Below, one piece after another: positions 52,640 to 61,632 of a stretch of 64,000 nt of DNA; the stretch's first letter is position 1, and every line of letters starts with the position of its first letter. The DNA lies in assembly GCA_965603725.1 (NCBI GenBank), contig CBFDEC010000010.1, positions 1 to 64,000 on the forward strand, read 5' to 3'. Origin of the DNA: JAGGSN01 sp965603725. Its GTDB lineage: Bacteria; Zixibacteria; MSB-5A5; UBA10806; 4484-95. The notes beneath the pieces were generated by a model, which searched no databases, was not told the DNA's origin, and saw only the letters and a list, made by a program, of their open reading frames with translations. The translations under genes were made by a program, and so were the position numbers.

Positions 52640-54449
52640 TGCCTATCCCCCACTTCGAACCGCTCCACCATGTCGAATCAGTTCCAGGCCCGCCGGCGTA
52701 TGAATCTTTGGCGCCGCCGATATCGAGAAAAATGCCGATTGAGCCATAATCACGCCGCGGATTGCCGTAACCCTGTGTGTTATCCGCTTTCTTCACCAGG
52801 TAAGAATCGATTCCCTCAAGATCGGCAATTATCCCGATACCGTTGGCTGAACCGGCTCCTTGAGAAAGATCATACCCGACATAATCATCATTGCCCGAAG
52901 CATTATAGAGAATACCTGCGGCATAGTCATGACCACAACCCTGCGAAACCCCATGGGCAAGATAGAAGTCATCGCCGCTTCTATCATAAAGACAGCCGAG
53001 AGACATATGAGTGGCCGATCCCTGTGCATAAAGATATGATAGGTATTTATCATTGCCGCCGCCGTCTGCTAAAACGCCCAGGCTCCACCAGTAAGAACAT
53101 CCCTGGCCAAATACATCCGATTCATAGGTATCGTTGCCGGATTTATCTATCAGATACCCCGCTCCACCGGACATATATGGACGTATTCCAGTGGCAAAAC
53201 CCTGGGATAACGACATATTGTGGCCTTTAAAGTGGAAGATATCTCTATACTTGCCGCCGGCGAAATAATGGTCGTTGCCCAGCGAATCGATTAAAACTCC
53301 TACTCCCTTTACAGACCCGAAGCCCTGAGAACGAAGAGCGGCGTTGTAGAAATCATCGCCGCCGTCGTCACGCAACAGTCCATAGCCGAAACAGCCCGCC
53401 CCCATTGTGAAAGTATCGCCGAAATACTTATCGTTGCCCTTTTTATCCCAGAGGATGCCTGTCCCGAGTAAACCGGCGCCAAGTCCCCAGGAGCTGGCAT
53501 TGTAGAGATCGTCGCCGTTGAAATCAACAAGCACATTTGCGCCAAAGGAGTACGGGTTGATGCGGGCTTTCGGCAGATTATAGGTGTCATTACCGCCATA
53601 ATCGAGGATAAAAGTAAAGTTGCCGGTTACAGCCTTATGAATATCGTAAATATCATCGCCGCCATAATCGATAACGATGAACAGGTCGCCGGAATAATGC
53701 TGGGCGGAAGTATCGCCAACGCAGACTTTACCAAAGGCAGTTTTGAATTCAACGTAATCCGATTTTAATTGTATATCAAACTCGTCGTTGATTATGAAAT
53801 CGCTAAAAACATCCAGGAAAGCCTGACCTGCCAGACCTATCGATTCAAGGTTAACCGAACCGGCGATGTCTTTTAATACGTCTGCCCACTCTTCCTCATA
53901 TTGCTGAATCGAATCGCGTTGTTCAGCGGTGCGGAACTCATCCTCAACGTCCTCTTCAAACATCAACATAAAACCGTAGGCCAGCGAATCAAGCAGTCCC
54001 GCATTCTGCTCATCAAAAATCTCAAGCTCAGTTATCTGTTCTATTCTTGAAAGGAAAAAATCTATTCTGTGGAGCGTGAGTTTATCAACCTTTTTCGGCT
54101 TGAAATATTTCTTTACATGAGGTTCAGGATTCCTGTCGGGAAAGGCCAGCTGCTCGAAGTTTACGCCCAGATGATCAGCATACCCGGGGACATCGCCATC
54201 AAGCAGATTTTGAGACAGATTAATCATCTCCAGGGGAGCGTTCATTAGGCTGTCGATTAGTTTCAGCCGGTACGTGTCTTTCTCGATGTAATCGTCGCGT
54301 AACGACAGGTCAGACCTGACCATCTTCAGGCCGATGAGGGCGTCATCAAGCTTGTCATTGAACACATCGAAACCGGCCGGCGCGGTCTCCTGGGCGGATA
54401 AAGAACCGGCAAGGCAAAACGTGAGGAATATCGATATAATTCTAATCAT
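52629..54449 (-). CDS. Exported G-N-D-x-Y repeat protein (beta-solenoid)
   Basis: 606 residues. Signal peptide cut near S-L-S-A-Q. The N-terminal 250 residues are helical and acidic. From about 255 to the end come ten clear repeats of roughly 30 residues with a G-N-D-x-Y or G-D-D-x-Y turn and a following G-x-G or G-x-L strand, plus two degenerate ones. This periodic pattern predicts an elongated solenoid, perhaps binding calcium through the acidic turns. I know no named function. Coupled to the HEAT-repeat gene by an 11-nt overlap. Confidence 0.75.
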   Translation of the reverse strand: MIRIISIFLTFCLAGSLSAQETAPAGFDVFNDKLDDALIGLKMVRSDLSLRDDYIEKDTYRLKLIDSLMNAPLEMINLSQNLLDGDVPGYADHLGVNFEQLAFPDRNPEPHVKKYFKPKKVDKLTLHRIDFFLSRIEQITELEIFDEQNAGLLDSLAYGFMLMFEEDVEDEFRTAEQRDSIQQYEEEWADVLKDIAGSVNLESIGLAGQAFLDVFSDFIINDEFDIQLKSDYVEFKTAFGKVCVGDTSAQHYSGDLFIVIDYGGDDIYDIHKAVTGNFTFILDYGGNDTYNLPKARINPYSFGANVLVDFNGDDLYNASSWGLGAGLLGTGILWDKKGNDKYFGDTFTMGAGCFGYGLLRDDGGDDFYNAALRSQGFGSVKGVGVLIDSLGNDHYFAGGKYRDIFHFKGHNMSLSQGFATGIRPYMSGGAGYLIDKSGNDTYESDVFGQGCSYWWSLGVLADGGGNDKYLSYLYAQGSATHMSLGCLYDRSGDDFYLAHGVSQGCGHDYAAGILYNASGNDDYVGYDLSQGAGSANGIGIIADLEGIDSYLVKKADNTQGYGNPRRDYGSIGIFLDIGGAKDSYAGGPGTDSTWWSGSKWGIGIDE

Positions 54450-54554
54450 GGTTTTATTCTATTATTATCGATAAATACTGTCAATAGATTAATGGAAATT
54501 TGGGTGGGGGATGTCGATTGCGCGATTTTTTTTATATGGCGCCAACAAAAGACC

Positions 54555-54583
54555 TTGATTTTATCTCAAAATAACTATATTTA
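54555..54583 (+). promoter_or_regulatory. Weak sigma-70 promoter of the methylase island
   Basis: TTGATT (54555-54560) and TATTTA (54578-54583), 17 nt apart. Start near 54590; the ATG at 54593 has no ribosome site, so the mRNA may be leaderless. Confidence 0.4.
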
Positions 54584-54592
54584 AAATATATT

Positions 54593-55567
54593 ATGAGCAA
54601 GGTTGCATTATCATCAAGAATAAATTCGAAAAGGAGCACTAATGGGGCTAAACCGTTTTTAAAATGGGCAGGCGGAAAATCGCAATTACTATCTAAATTT
54701 GAGCAATATTACCCCGAAGAACTAAAAAGTAGAAAAATACAACGATACGTAGAGCCTTTTTTGGGTGGCGGAGCGGTTTTTTTCAATATTATTGATAAAT
54801 ACACTATAAATGAAGCATTCCTAAGCGATATAAATGAAGAATTAATTTTAGTTTATTTAGTTATTCAAAAAAATCATTTCGACCTGTTAAACTATTTAGA
54901 GGAATATGAAAAAAAATATTCTAACGTGGGAGAGACTGTTCGTGAAAAATTCTTCTATTCGACAAGAGACGAATTCAATAATAATCTGCCTATGATTAAT
55001 TTTAAAAGATATTCAAAAAATTGGATTAATCGCGCGGCACAGACAATTTTTTTAAATAAAACTTGTTATAATGGTTTGTTCAGAGTAAATAGAAAAGGGC
55101 ATTTTAATGCACCATTTGGCCGATATAAAAAACCAAAAATTTTAGATGAAGAAAATATCCTCGCAGTATCAAAAAAACTTCAATTTGCTAACCTCTTAAC
55201 ACGCAGTTTTGAAGAAAGCAAAAGATTTATTAATAATAATACATTCGTATATTTTGATCCCCCTTACAGACCGATAAGTCCAACATCTTCATTTACATCT
55301 TATTCAAAATACGAATTTGCAGAAAAAGACCAAATTAATCTTGCTAATTTCTTTATTAAAATAGACAAAGAGAAAAATGCCAAGCTTATGTTAAGTAATT
55401 CTGATCCAACAAATGTCAATCCGAACGATAAATTCTTTGAGAAACATTATAATAATTATAATATTTATAGAGTTTATGCAAATCGTATGATAAATTGCAA
55501 TGCAGAAAAAAGAGGTCAAATAAAAGAACTTTTAATTACTAATTATGAGGTGAAAAATGAGGTATAG
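54593..55567 (+). CDS. Dam/DpnM-type (D12 class) adenine methyltransferase
   Basis: 324 residues. Motif X/I is F-L-K-W-A-G-G-K-S (22-30) with F-L-G-G-G near 56-60, and motif IV D-P-P-Y (222-225). It probably methylates adenine in a palindromic site, often GATC in this class. The gene is AT-rich, has no clear ribosome site and opens a six-part island. The 3' end overlaps the ParB-like gene by 11 nt. Confidence 0.9.
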   Translation: MSKVALSSRINSKRSTNGAKPFLKWAGGKSQLLSKFEQYYPEELKSRKIQRYVEPFLGGGAVFFNIIDKYTINEAFLSDINEELILVYLVIQKNHFDLLNYLEEYEKKYSNVGETVREKFFYSTRDEFNNNLPMINFKRYSKNWINRAAQTIFLNKTCYNGLFRVNRKGHFNAPFGRYKKPKILDEENILAVSKKLQFANLLTRSFEESKRFINNNTFVYFDPPYRPISPTSSFTSYSKYEFAEKDQINLANFFIKIDKEKNAKLMLSNSDPTNVNPNDKFFEKHYNNYNIYRVYANRMINCNAEKRGQIKELLITNYEVKNEV

Positions 55568-55874
55568 AGATTACATTCCGGTAGAAAAACATTGGTTTGA
55601 TATGTTTACAAGGAACTTTAAGGAAAAATATTGGACACCTGAAATAAAAGTACCTATTACAAAAATTAAAATAGATAAATCAAGCTATCCGAATGAACTT
55701 TGCAAAGCTGATGTATTGTACATGTTATTAAACTTCGAGAAGGATGCTTGGATGCCTATTACGGTAGATAAGCAGTATTTCCTTTTAGATGGTCAACACC
55801 GCATGGAATTAGCCAGGGAATTGGGACTAAATTATATTGATGTTGTAATACAAGATACTGATTTAATAGAATAA
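55557..55874 (+). CDS. ParB/Srx-like mini-protein
   Basis: 105 residues. The second half matches the ParB N-terminal domain: P-I-T-V-D-K-Q-Y-F-L-L-D-G-Q-H-R-M-E-L-A-style strand-turn-helix with G-Q-H-R, the residues that bind nucleotide in ParB-CTPase/Srx folds, ending D-V-V-I-Q-D. No HTH or dimer domain is present. It overlaps the methylase gene, so it is a component of the island. The function is unknown; possibly a nuclease or CTP/ATP-dependent regulator. Confidence 0.6.
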   Translation: MRYRDYIPVEKHWFDMFTRNFKEKYWTPEIKVPITKIKIDKSSYPNELCKADVLYMLLNFEKDAWMPITVDKQYFLLDGQHRMELARELGLNYIDVVIQDTDLIE

Positions 55875-55875
55875 A

Positions 55876-55956
55876 TGGATTTTTGCCGATCAAATGATTA
55901 ATTTTAATGCCGAAAGACATGGTCAAATAAATAAACTTTTAACTATAGATTATTAG
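55876..55956 (+). pseudogene. Fossil 3' end of a second Dam-type methylase
   Basis: In frame to a TAG at 55954 the DNA reads W-I-F-A-D-Q-M-I-N-F-N-A-E-R-H-G-Q-I, then N-K-L-L-T-I-D-Y. This lines up with the end of the neighbouring Dam gene (Y-A-N-R-M-I-N-C-N-A-E-K-R-G-Q-I, then K-E-L-L-I-T-N-Y). The remainder of the second gene is missing. DNA identity is about three quarters by eye. Confidence 0.7.
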
Positions 55957-55958
55957 CT

Positions 55959-56528
55959 ATGGATTTGAATTCTGAAAAACTAAATAAAATGATGACTTTT
56001 AAAAGAAAAGGTGAAAAAGTAATTCCATTATTCGTAACTCTCGTAAATGACGAATATATTCTTGCTGCTTATCAAGGGATTATAAGCAAATACGATATCC
56101 TTATCAAATATCGTCAAAATATTGATAGTAAATGGTCAAGATTGAGAACGCCAAAACATATTCATTGGGCTGTTGATATATTAATAAAAATGCACTCTGA
56201 TAAAGATAAAACTAAAGAATTCTTGGACTTTTTGTTGGGAACTTGGGAAAATACTTTTCCAATAAAAAGCGAAGCTGAACGTCAAAAAGTATTAAGTATT
56301 AATGCTCTTATCAAATCAAACAAAGAAGTGTTTGATAAATATGATGATTTAAGCAAACAAGGTGAATACAGTATCAAGTTTCTTGTACTTTTGGCAAAGC
56401 TATTAATGGTTCAAGAAAAAACAAACTTAGAAACTGCATACATGTTTAAGAAACTTATCGAAGCACTTAAATCTGGTAAAAGTATTTATAATATAGTATC
56501 AATTGCAACCCATAGACAAAAAAAGTAA
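55959..56528 (+). CDS. Hypothetical protein of the methylase island
   Basis: 189 residues, no signal, AT-rich. Helical, basic, with P-L-F-V-T-L-V-N-D-E-Y-I-L-A-A-Y near residue 20 and a long helical C-terminus. I do not recognise it. It ends one base into the nuclease gene (TAATG), so it is coupled to the MutH-like protein and may be its partner. Confidence 0.55.
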   Translation: MDLNSEKLNKMMTFKRKGEKVIPLFVTLVNDEYILAAYQGIISKYDILIKYRQNIDSKWSRLRTPKHIHWAVDILIKMHSDKDKTKEFLDFLLGTWENTFPIKSEAERQKVLSINALIKSNKEVFDKYDDLSKQGEYSIKFLVLLAKLLMVQEKTNLETAYMFKKLIEALKSGKSIYNIVSIATHRQKK

Positions 56529-57145
56529 TGGAAAGACAAGAAGCAATTGATAGAATAACAAAAATCGTTGGCGAAGACCTTCGTGTCTTAGCTGATAAAT
56601 ACGATATAACAGTATTTAAAAATGGCAAAAAGAACAAAGGTTGGGCAGGTCATGTTATTGAAAGGTATTTGGGATTGCCATTAAATTCTACTCAATCTCC
56701 TAATTTTGGTTCTTGGGAGCTAAAAACAATTTCTTTGAAGTATCTTAAAAATGGTTCTTTGACAATTAAAGAAACAATGGCTATTACTATGATTGATCCC
56801 TATAATGTTATAAACACTGAATTTAAAGACAGTCATTTATTAGCAAAACTCGAAAAAGCCATTATTGCTGCAAGAATATGGATAAATAAAGAAGAAGATT
56901 CATCTATTCTAAAAGCTGTAACTAAATTTGATCTCGACAACCCCAAAATATTTAATCAAGTAAAAGAAGATTATAATTTGGTAAGAGATACAATTATAAA
57001 TAAAGGATTTTCATCCTTGACAGGAAAAATGGGATATTATATACAACCCAGAACTAAAGGTCCGGGGCATGGTAGTATTTCAAGAGCATTTTATGCACGT
57101 ACATCATTTTTAAAAATGGTCGTTTTGCCTTTAATCTTAAAATAG
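56528..57145 (+). CDS. MutH/Sau3AI-like endonuclease with Asn in place of the active-site Asp
   Basis: 205 residues. G-W-A-G-H-V-I-E-R-Y-L-G-L with Glu45, then P-N-F-G-S-W-E-L-K with Asn59, Glu64 and Lys66, correspond to the MutH/Sau3AI site E ... D ... E-x-K. The Asp is Asn here and the loop is shorter by two residues. Such enzymes cut at GATC, the site usual for Dam-type methylases. Asn could mean a dead or altered nuclease, or another residue may take the role. Coupled to the gene before it. Confidence 0.65.
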   Translation: MERQEAIDRITKIVGEDLRVLADKYDITVFKNGKKNKGWAGHVIERYLGLPLNSTQSPNFGSWELKTISLKYLKNGSLTIKETMAITMIDPYNVINTEFKDSHLLAKLEKAIIAARIWINKEEDSSILKAVTKFDLDNPKIFNQVKEDYNLVRDTIINKGFSSLTGKMGYYIQPRTKGPGHGSISRAFYARTSFLKMVVLPLILK

Positions 57146-57149
57146 TTAC

Positions 57150-57956
57150 ATGTTTATGTTAGAAAATGATTTCAAACCTGAATTTACTACTTTTTGGTCT
57201 TTCCCCGAACGTGGTGATTGGGCGACTCATAATCCAAAATATCGCGGCAATTTTGCGCCTCAAATTGCCCGTAATGTTATTTTAAACTATTCGGAAGAAG
57301 GTGAAACGGTCCTTGACCCAATGGTTGGAGCAGGCACTACATTAATTGAATCTAAGCTTCTTCATCGAAATTGTATTGGAATAGACATTAATCCTAAATC
57401 TGTTCAACTATCAGTTGATGCATTACTTTTTAAACATGATACACATACAGAGCAGATAGTTTATGAAGGCGATGTACGATTACTAAATAATATTGAAAAC
57501 AATTCCATTGATTTAATATGCACACATCCCCCTTACATGAACCTTGTAAAATATTCCAAGGGGAAAATAAAAGAAGACCTATCAAATATTAGTAGTCCTC
57601 AGAAATTCTGTAATGAATTTGAACCTGGCATAAAAGAAATGTATCGTGTCCTTAAACCTAATCGTTTTTGCGCAATTCTTATAGGAGATACAAGAAAAGG
57701 ACAGCATTATGTTCCACTTTCGTATTTAATTTTGCAAAAGTTTCTACAAAACGGTTTTATATTGAAAGAGGATATAATAAAAGCACAACATAACTGCTCT
57801 TATTCCCAGAAATGGGTACCAAAGGCAAAGAAATTCAAATTCTATCTAATAATGCATGAACATTTATACATTTTTAGAAAACCAAAAGATAATGAAAACG
57901 TATCAAAATTGCGTTGGTCTTTAATACCTAAAGGTAAAACAAATATTATTGAGTAA
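57150..57956 (+). CDS. DNA methyltransferase with T-H-P-P-Y motif
   Basis: 268 residues. The start W-S-F-P-E-R-G-D-W-A-T-H, then K-Y-R-G-N-F-A-P-Q-I, leads to motif I D-P-M-V-G-A-G-T-T (56-64) and motif IV T-H-P-P-Y (125-129). Order I then IV with a C-terminal recognition part. Amino-methyltransferase; T-S-P-P-Y-type motifs point to N4-cytosine, but THPPY does not decide this. Four bases after the nuclease gene and the last member of the island. Confidence 0.85.
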   Translation: MFMLENDFKPEFTTFWSFPERGDWATHNPKYRGNFAPQIARNVILNYSEEGETVLDPMVGAGTTLIESKLLHRNCIGIDINPKSVQLSVDALLFKHDTHTEQIVYEGDVRLLNNIENNSIDLICTHPPYMNLVKYSKGKIKEDLSNISSPQKFCNEFEPGIKEMYRVLKPNRFCAILIGDTRKGQHYVPLSYLILQKFLQNGFILKEDIIKAQHNCSYSQKWVPKAKKFKFYLIMHEHLYIFRKPKDNENVSKLRWSLIPKGKTNIIE

Positions 57957-57980
57957 CCATATATATTAAGTCATCCCTTC

Positions 57981-59426
57981 TCAATACAACCCATACTTAG
58001 CAATTCTGTCGCGCAGTGTGTTGCGCGAGATGCCGAGGAGTTCTGAGGCTTTTACCTGGTTTGAGCTGGTGTATTTCAAAGCGCCGGAGATCAGCGCCTT
58101 TTCCAGGGCTGAATTCAAATGATGATATATATGGTCTGAGGATATGCTTACTATTTTATTGAAATTTTTATCTATGATTTCTGAAAACATTTTGCAGTAA
58201 TCATCCTCGATTTGCGACAGATCGAGTTCGACTTTATCTGTTTCACCTGCAAGTATCGGGAAATGCTCGGGCAACAGGATATCGTCTTTAGACATCACCA
58301 CCGCCGAGTGGACATTATTCTCAAGCTCTCTGACATTACCCGGCCAGATGCAATGCATCAAACCGCTTAATGCCTCCTTCGAAATAGACAGCGACTCTTT
58401 GCCGGATTGCTTGGCATAAGTTTGCATGAAATTGTCAACCAGAAGTGGGATGTCATCGCGGCGTTCTCGCAACGGCGGCAGATATATCGAGACCACTTTA
58501 AGACGGTAATACAGATCGACTCTGAAAGTGTTTTCTTTTATCATATTCACCAGCGATTTATTAGTGGCCGTGATGATACGAACATCGACTTTGATAGTTG
58601 TACTGCCGCCTACCCGTTCGAATTCCTGTTCCTGCAATACTCGCAAGACCTTGCTTTGAGTCATTAATGACATATCGGCTATTTCATCTAAGAAAATGGT
58701 GCCGGCATTGCATTGTTCAAACTTGCCCAGCTTACGGCTGTAGGCTCCGGTGAACGAGCCTTTTTCATGGCCAAACAGTTCTGATTCCAAAAGGGCTTCA
58801 GGCAGAGCGGCGCAGTTGACCGATAAAAACGGCTTATCAGCCCTGAGTGAATTGGCATAGATCGACCGGGCAACTAATTCTTTGCCGGTACCGGACTCGC
58901 CCAGGATCAAAACTGACGCATCGGTGGCGGCGACCTGACCGATTACCTTAGCAATCTCCACCATCTCGGGCGTTCTGCCAATGATGCTCCCCTCCACAGG
59001 TTTTGGCTCGACACTGAAAGTGGACAGCCCGCGGATTGGCGGAGTCTTTTTCACCAGCCGGTTGACTATCCCCATCAAACGATCAATATTAAATGGTTTG
59101 GTGACAAATTCATGCGCCCCCAGCTTCATCGCCTTAATTGCGGCCTCAGTTGAGACATAGCCGGTCATTACTAAAACAGGCAGATCAGATTTTTGCTCCT
59201 TTATCTTTTTTAATACATCCATGCCGGAAAGATCGGGCAGGTTGATATCCAGCATCACCAGATCATATTTATCGGCTGTGATTTTCTCAAGCGCTTGTTT
59301 GCCTGAAACCACGGTATCGAGTCTATAATTGAAATCATCAAAACACTCTTTTAATGCATTAATAATGTTTTGATCATCATCAACGATAAGTATCCTGGCC
59401 TGGGCTTTTGCTGCTTTTGTTATCAT
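57981..59426 (-). CDS. NtrC-family sigma-54-dependent response regulator
   Basis: 481 residues. Receiver domain with phospho-acceptor Asp60; AAA+ domain with Walker A G-E-S-G-T-G-K-E (176-183), the sigma-54 loop G-S-F-T-G-A (223-228) and Walker B G-T-I-F-L-D-E; Fis-type HTH at the C-terminus (A-S-E-L-L-G-I-S-R-N-T-L-R). It opens sigma-54 promoter complexes by ATP hydrolysis. Its target may include the sigma-54 promoter at 32646, but no site is known. The kinase and CheV genes lie upstream, beyond a MITE-like element. Confidence 0.95.
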   Translation of the reverse strand: MITKAAKAQARILIVDDDQNIINALKECFDDFNYRLDTVVSGKQALEKITADKYDLVMLDINLPDLSGMDVLKKIKEQKSDLPVLVMTGYVSTEAAIKAMKLGAHEFVTKPFNIDRLMGIVNRLVKKTPPIRGLSTFSVEPKPVEGSIIGRTPEMVEIAKVIGQVAATDASVLILGESGTGKELVARSIYANSLRADKPFLSVNCAALPEALLESELFGHEKGSFTGAYSRKLGKFEQCNAGTIFLDEIADMSLMTQSKVLRVLQEQEFERVGGSTTIKVDVRIITATNKSLVNMIKENTFRVDLYYRLKVVSIYLPPLRERRDDIPLLVDNFMQTYAKQSGKESLSISKEALSGLMHCIWPGNVRELENNVHSAVVMSKDDILLPEHFPILAGETDKVELDLSQIEDDYCKMFSEIIDKNFNKIVSISSDHIYHHLNSALEKALISGALKYTSSNQVKASELLGISRNTLRDRIAKYGLY

Positions 59427-59630
59427 ATCTTCCTAATTATCAATCAGTTAGAGGAAATACTCGATAATATTTTCCAATTTATCCTCGATACAAAAATATA
59501 TACACTTTTACAATTACTTTATCGGCAGTAATATAGATAATATGTAGCGGGAATATATATTTATATCAAATTTTGGTTAAAATGATTAATAACAATAGCC
59601 TTATTAGATGAAAAGCTATTTATAAGTTTT

Positions 59631-59862
59631 CACTACTGTCCGGCCTTTTGATAAACAATGAACTCACGACTGTCATTCCTGCCGAAGTCCAAAGGTCCCT
59701 GACGGGTCTCCGATCTTGGCGACAGGAATCCATGATACATTGATGCTTTATCTGTTAGCTATAAGTAGCGATTATTGAACAAGATATATCACAAGAATTC
59801 CCCGCCTTGGCGGGGAATGACAATTGTAAATTTATTATTTATAGAAAGGCCGGACAGTAGTG
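59631..59862. mobile_element. MITE-like element with 18-bp perfect terminal repeats
   Basis: CACTACTGTCCGGCCTTT (59631-59648) is exactly inverted at 59845-59862; the arms stay similar over about 55 bases, to GTCATTCC. At 232 bp it carries no gene. The ends look like IS termini of the TACTGTCCGG type. No clear target duplication is visible. It sits between CheV and the NtrC gene and may separate an original operon. The flanks (59427-59630 and 59863-59915) hold no gene. Confidence 0.75.
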
Positions 59863-59915
59863 CCTGTTTATTTGTTTTTATAAAGGCCATTAATCATTTC
59901 AGGCTTGCTTTCGGC

Positions 59916-60854
59916 CTATGACGCCGCTGAAACTGTTTCTTCTTTTTTAGTAAATTCAATTTTACCCTGACCCGACAGTTTAGCGACAAGCGATAGAAGC
60001 TCTTCGATACTCAGTTTTGTAACATGCGCATTGGCTTTTAGAAACTCAGCTCGAGCCTTCATTCCCACGTCTCCAATTGAGGAGTATACTATAACAGGCA
60101 GATCTGTTAATTCCGGGTTGCTTCTGATTTTCGTCAGCAAAGCCAGACCATCCATTTGAGGCATTTCGACATCCGAAATGACTATCTGAAAAGATTTATC
60201 CTTTTCTAAAATATCATAAGCCTGCCTGCCATCATAAGCAACGGCAACATCAAATCCAAATTCGGATAATTCCGCAGACAGCATATTCCTGACTGCCGGC
60301 GAATCCTCGGCAATTAATAATTTCGTGCCGTGAGCATCAAATTCATTCCTGGGTATTTTCTCGATTTCTTTTTCAGCCAGATCCGGGCATAATTCAAGTA
60401 TGATTGTTTCATAGTCCAAAAGCGGAACCATTCTCTTCCCATCGGGTTTGACAATGCTGATGATATATTTCTGGTTGATTGTCTTCATTATATCGTTGGC
60501 ATTTATAACATCTTGCCAATAGAAATGATGAATCCATTCGACAGTATCTACCACAAACGCATTCAATGCTCCAAAAAACTCTGTAACTACAACCTTTTTA
60601 CCTTCAACAGACTCAGCGCTGCCAAAGCCAAGGAAATGTACCAGATCGATCAGCGGAATAACCACACTGTTATCTTTAAAGATACCCATCACGCTGGGGT
60701 GCGTATTCATGGTCGAGGTCATGCAATTCGGGTTGGCAATAATCTTTTGTACTTTCAAGATATTAATGCCATATGATTTTCCACTAACGGTGTATTCCAG
60801 CATTCGTAATTCATTGCTCCCCGATTGCAAATATGATTCTGCATCATAAGACAT
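59916..60854 (-). CDS. cheV: CheV-like chemotaxis coupling protein (CheW-REC)
   Basis: 312 residues. The CheW domain (about 15-160) with Y-T-V-S-G-K-S-Y-G-I-N-I-L-K-V is followed by a receiver domain (about 178-300) with acceptor Asp228 in I-S-D-V-E-M-P. It couples receptors to CheA and adapts the signal. No CheA gene is present. It starts 13 nt after the histidine kinase gene, so both are one operon. Confidence 0.9.
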   Translation of the reverse strand: MSYDAESYLQSGSNELRMLEYTVSGKSYGINILKVQKIIANPNCMTSTMNTHPSVMGIFKDNSVVIPLIDLVHFLGFGSAESVEGKKVVVTEFFGALNAFVVDTVEWIHHFYWQDVINANDIMKTINQKYIISIVKPDGKRMVPLLDYETIILELCPDLAEKEIEKIPRNEFDAHGTKLLIAEDSPAVRNMLSAELSEFGFDVAVAYDGRQAYDILEKDKSFQIVISDVEMPQMDGLALLTKIRSNPELTDLPVIVYSSIGDVGMKARAEFLKANAHVTKLSIEELLSLVAKLSGQGKIEFTKKEETVSAAS

Positions 60855-60867
60855 AGCTTACCCCTTT

Positions 60868-61632
60868 CTATAAGTTAAGCGCAAATTTGAAACAGGCGCC
60901 GCCGTTACTATGCTGTTCTGCCCATATCCGTCCATTCATGGCATTAACAGCCAGGCGGCAAAAATAAAGTCCCAAACCAACGCCTTTATATTTGTTTTCT
61001 TTTCTTAGTTCCATTTGTTTATATTTTTCAAATAAGACTTCAGGATCCACATCAACAAAACCCGAACCCTCATCGGTGACTGCAACAACCACTTTTTGAT
61101 CGATAAGCTCAGCGTCAACGTAAACTTTGCTTCCATAAGGGCTGTTTTTAAAAGCGTTAAACAACAGGTTGTCCATAACGCGCAACAGCAAATTTCTATC
61201 TATCTTGACTATTACTTCAGAATGCGGCAGCCTTTTCTGTATCGTGATGCCGTATTCAAGAGCGCATGAATTTATCATCTCGACGCTGTTTTCAATGATT
61301 TCAATAATATTGTCATTTTCAAACTTAAACGGTATACCGACTTTTTCAGCTTTAGCGGCGTCGAACAGATCGTAAATTATCGACTCAGAACGTTCGAGAG
61401 CAATAGCTGTACTTCGAACAAGGTCAACATGTGTTTTCTTGGCCGGGTTAAATCTGCCCTCTTTTAAAAACCTTAGCAAAGTCTTCATACTTGCCAGCGG
61501 GGCCTGAAGATCATGAACCATGAGAGAAACAAAATCCATAAGCAGGTCCGTATCAACATCAGAACCATTTTGCCGATTACCAGATTTTTCAGAAATAGAT
61601 ATAACGTTTATCTTTTTTTCAACCGTTTCCAT
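60868..61632 (-). CDS. Sensor histidine kinase without input domain
   Basis: 254 residues. H-box M-V-H-D-L-Q-A-P-L with His40, N-box D-N-L-L-F-N-A-F-K-N-S, G1 D-E-G-S-G-F and G2 G-V-G-L-G-L. No membrane segment or sensor domain precedes the H-box, so it is cytoplasmic and must be fed by another protein, possibly CheV or the HDOD protein. The most likely target is the NtrC-like regulator. Confidence 0.9.
   Translation of the reverse strand: METVEKKINVISISEKSGNRQNGSDVDTDLLMDFVSLMVHDLQAPLASMKTLLRFLKEGRFNPAKKTHVDLVRSTAIALERSESIIYDLFDAAKAEKVGIPFKFENDNIIEIIENSVEMINSCALEYGITIQKRLPHSEVIVKIDRNLLLRVMDNLLFNAFKNSPYGSKVYVDAELIDQKVVVAVTDEGSGFVDVDPEVLFEKYKQMELRKENKYKGVGLGLYFCRLAVNAMNGRIWAEQHSNGGACFKFALNL

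Noticed and set aside
59629..59864. Complete insertion sequence
   Set aside because: No transposase frame in 232 bases; MITE-like only.
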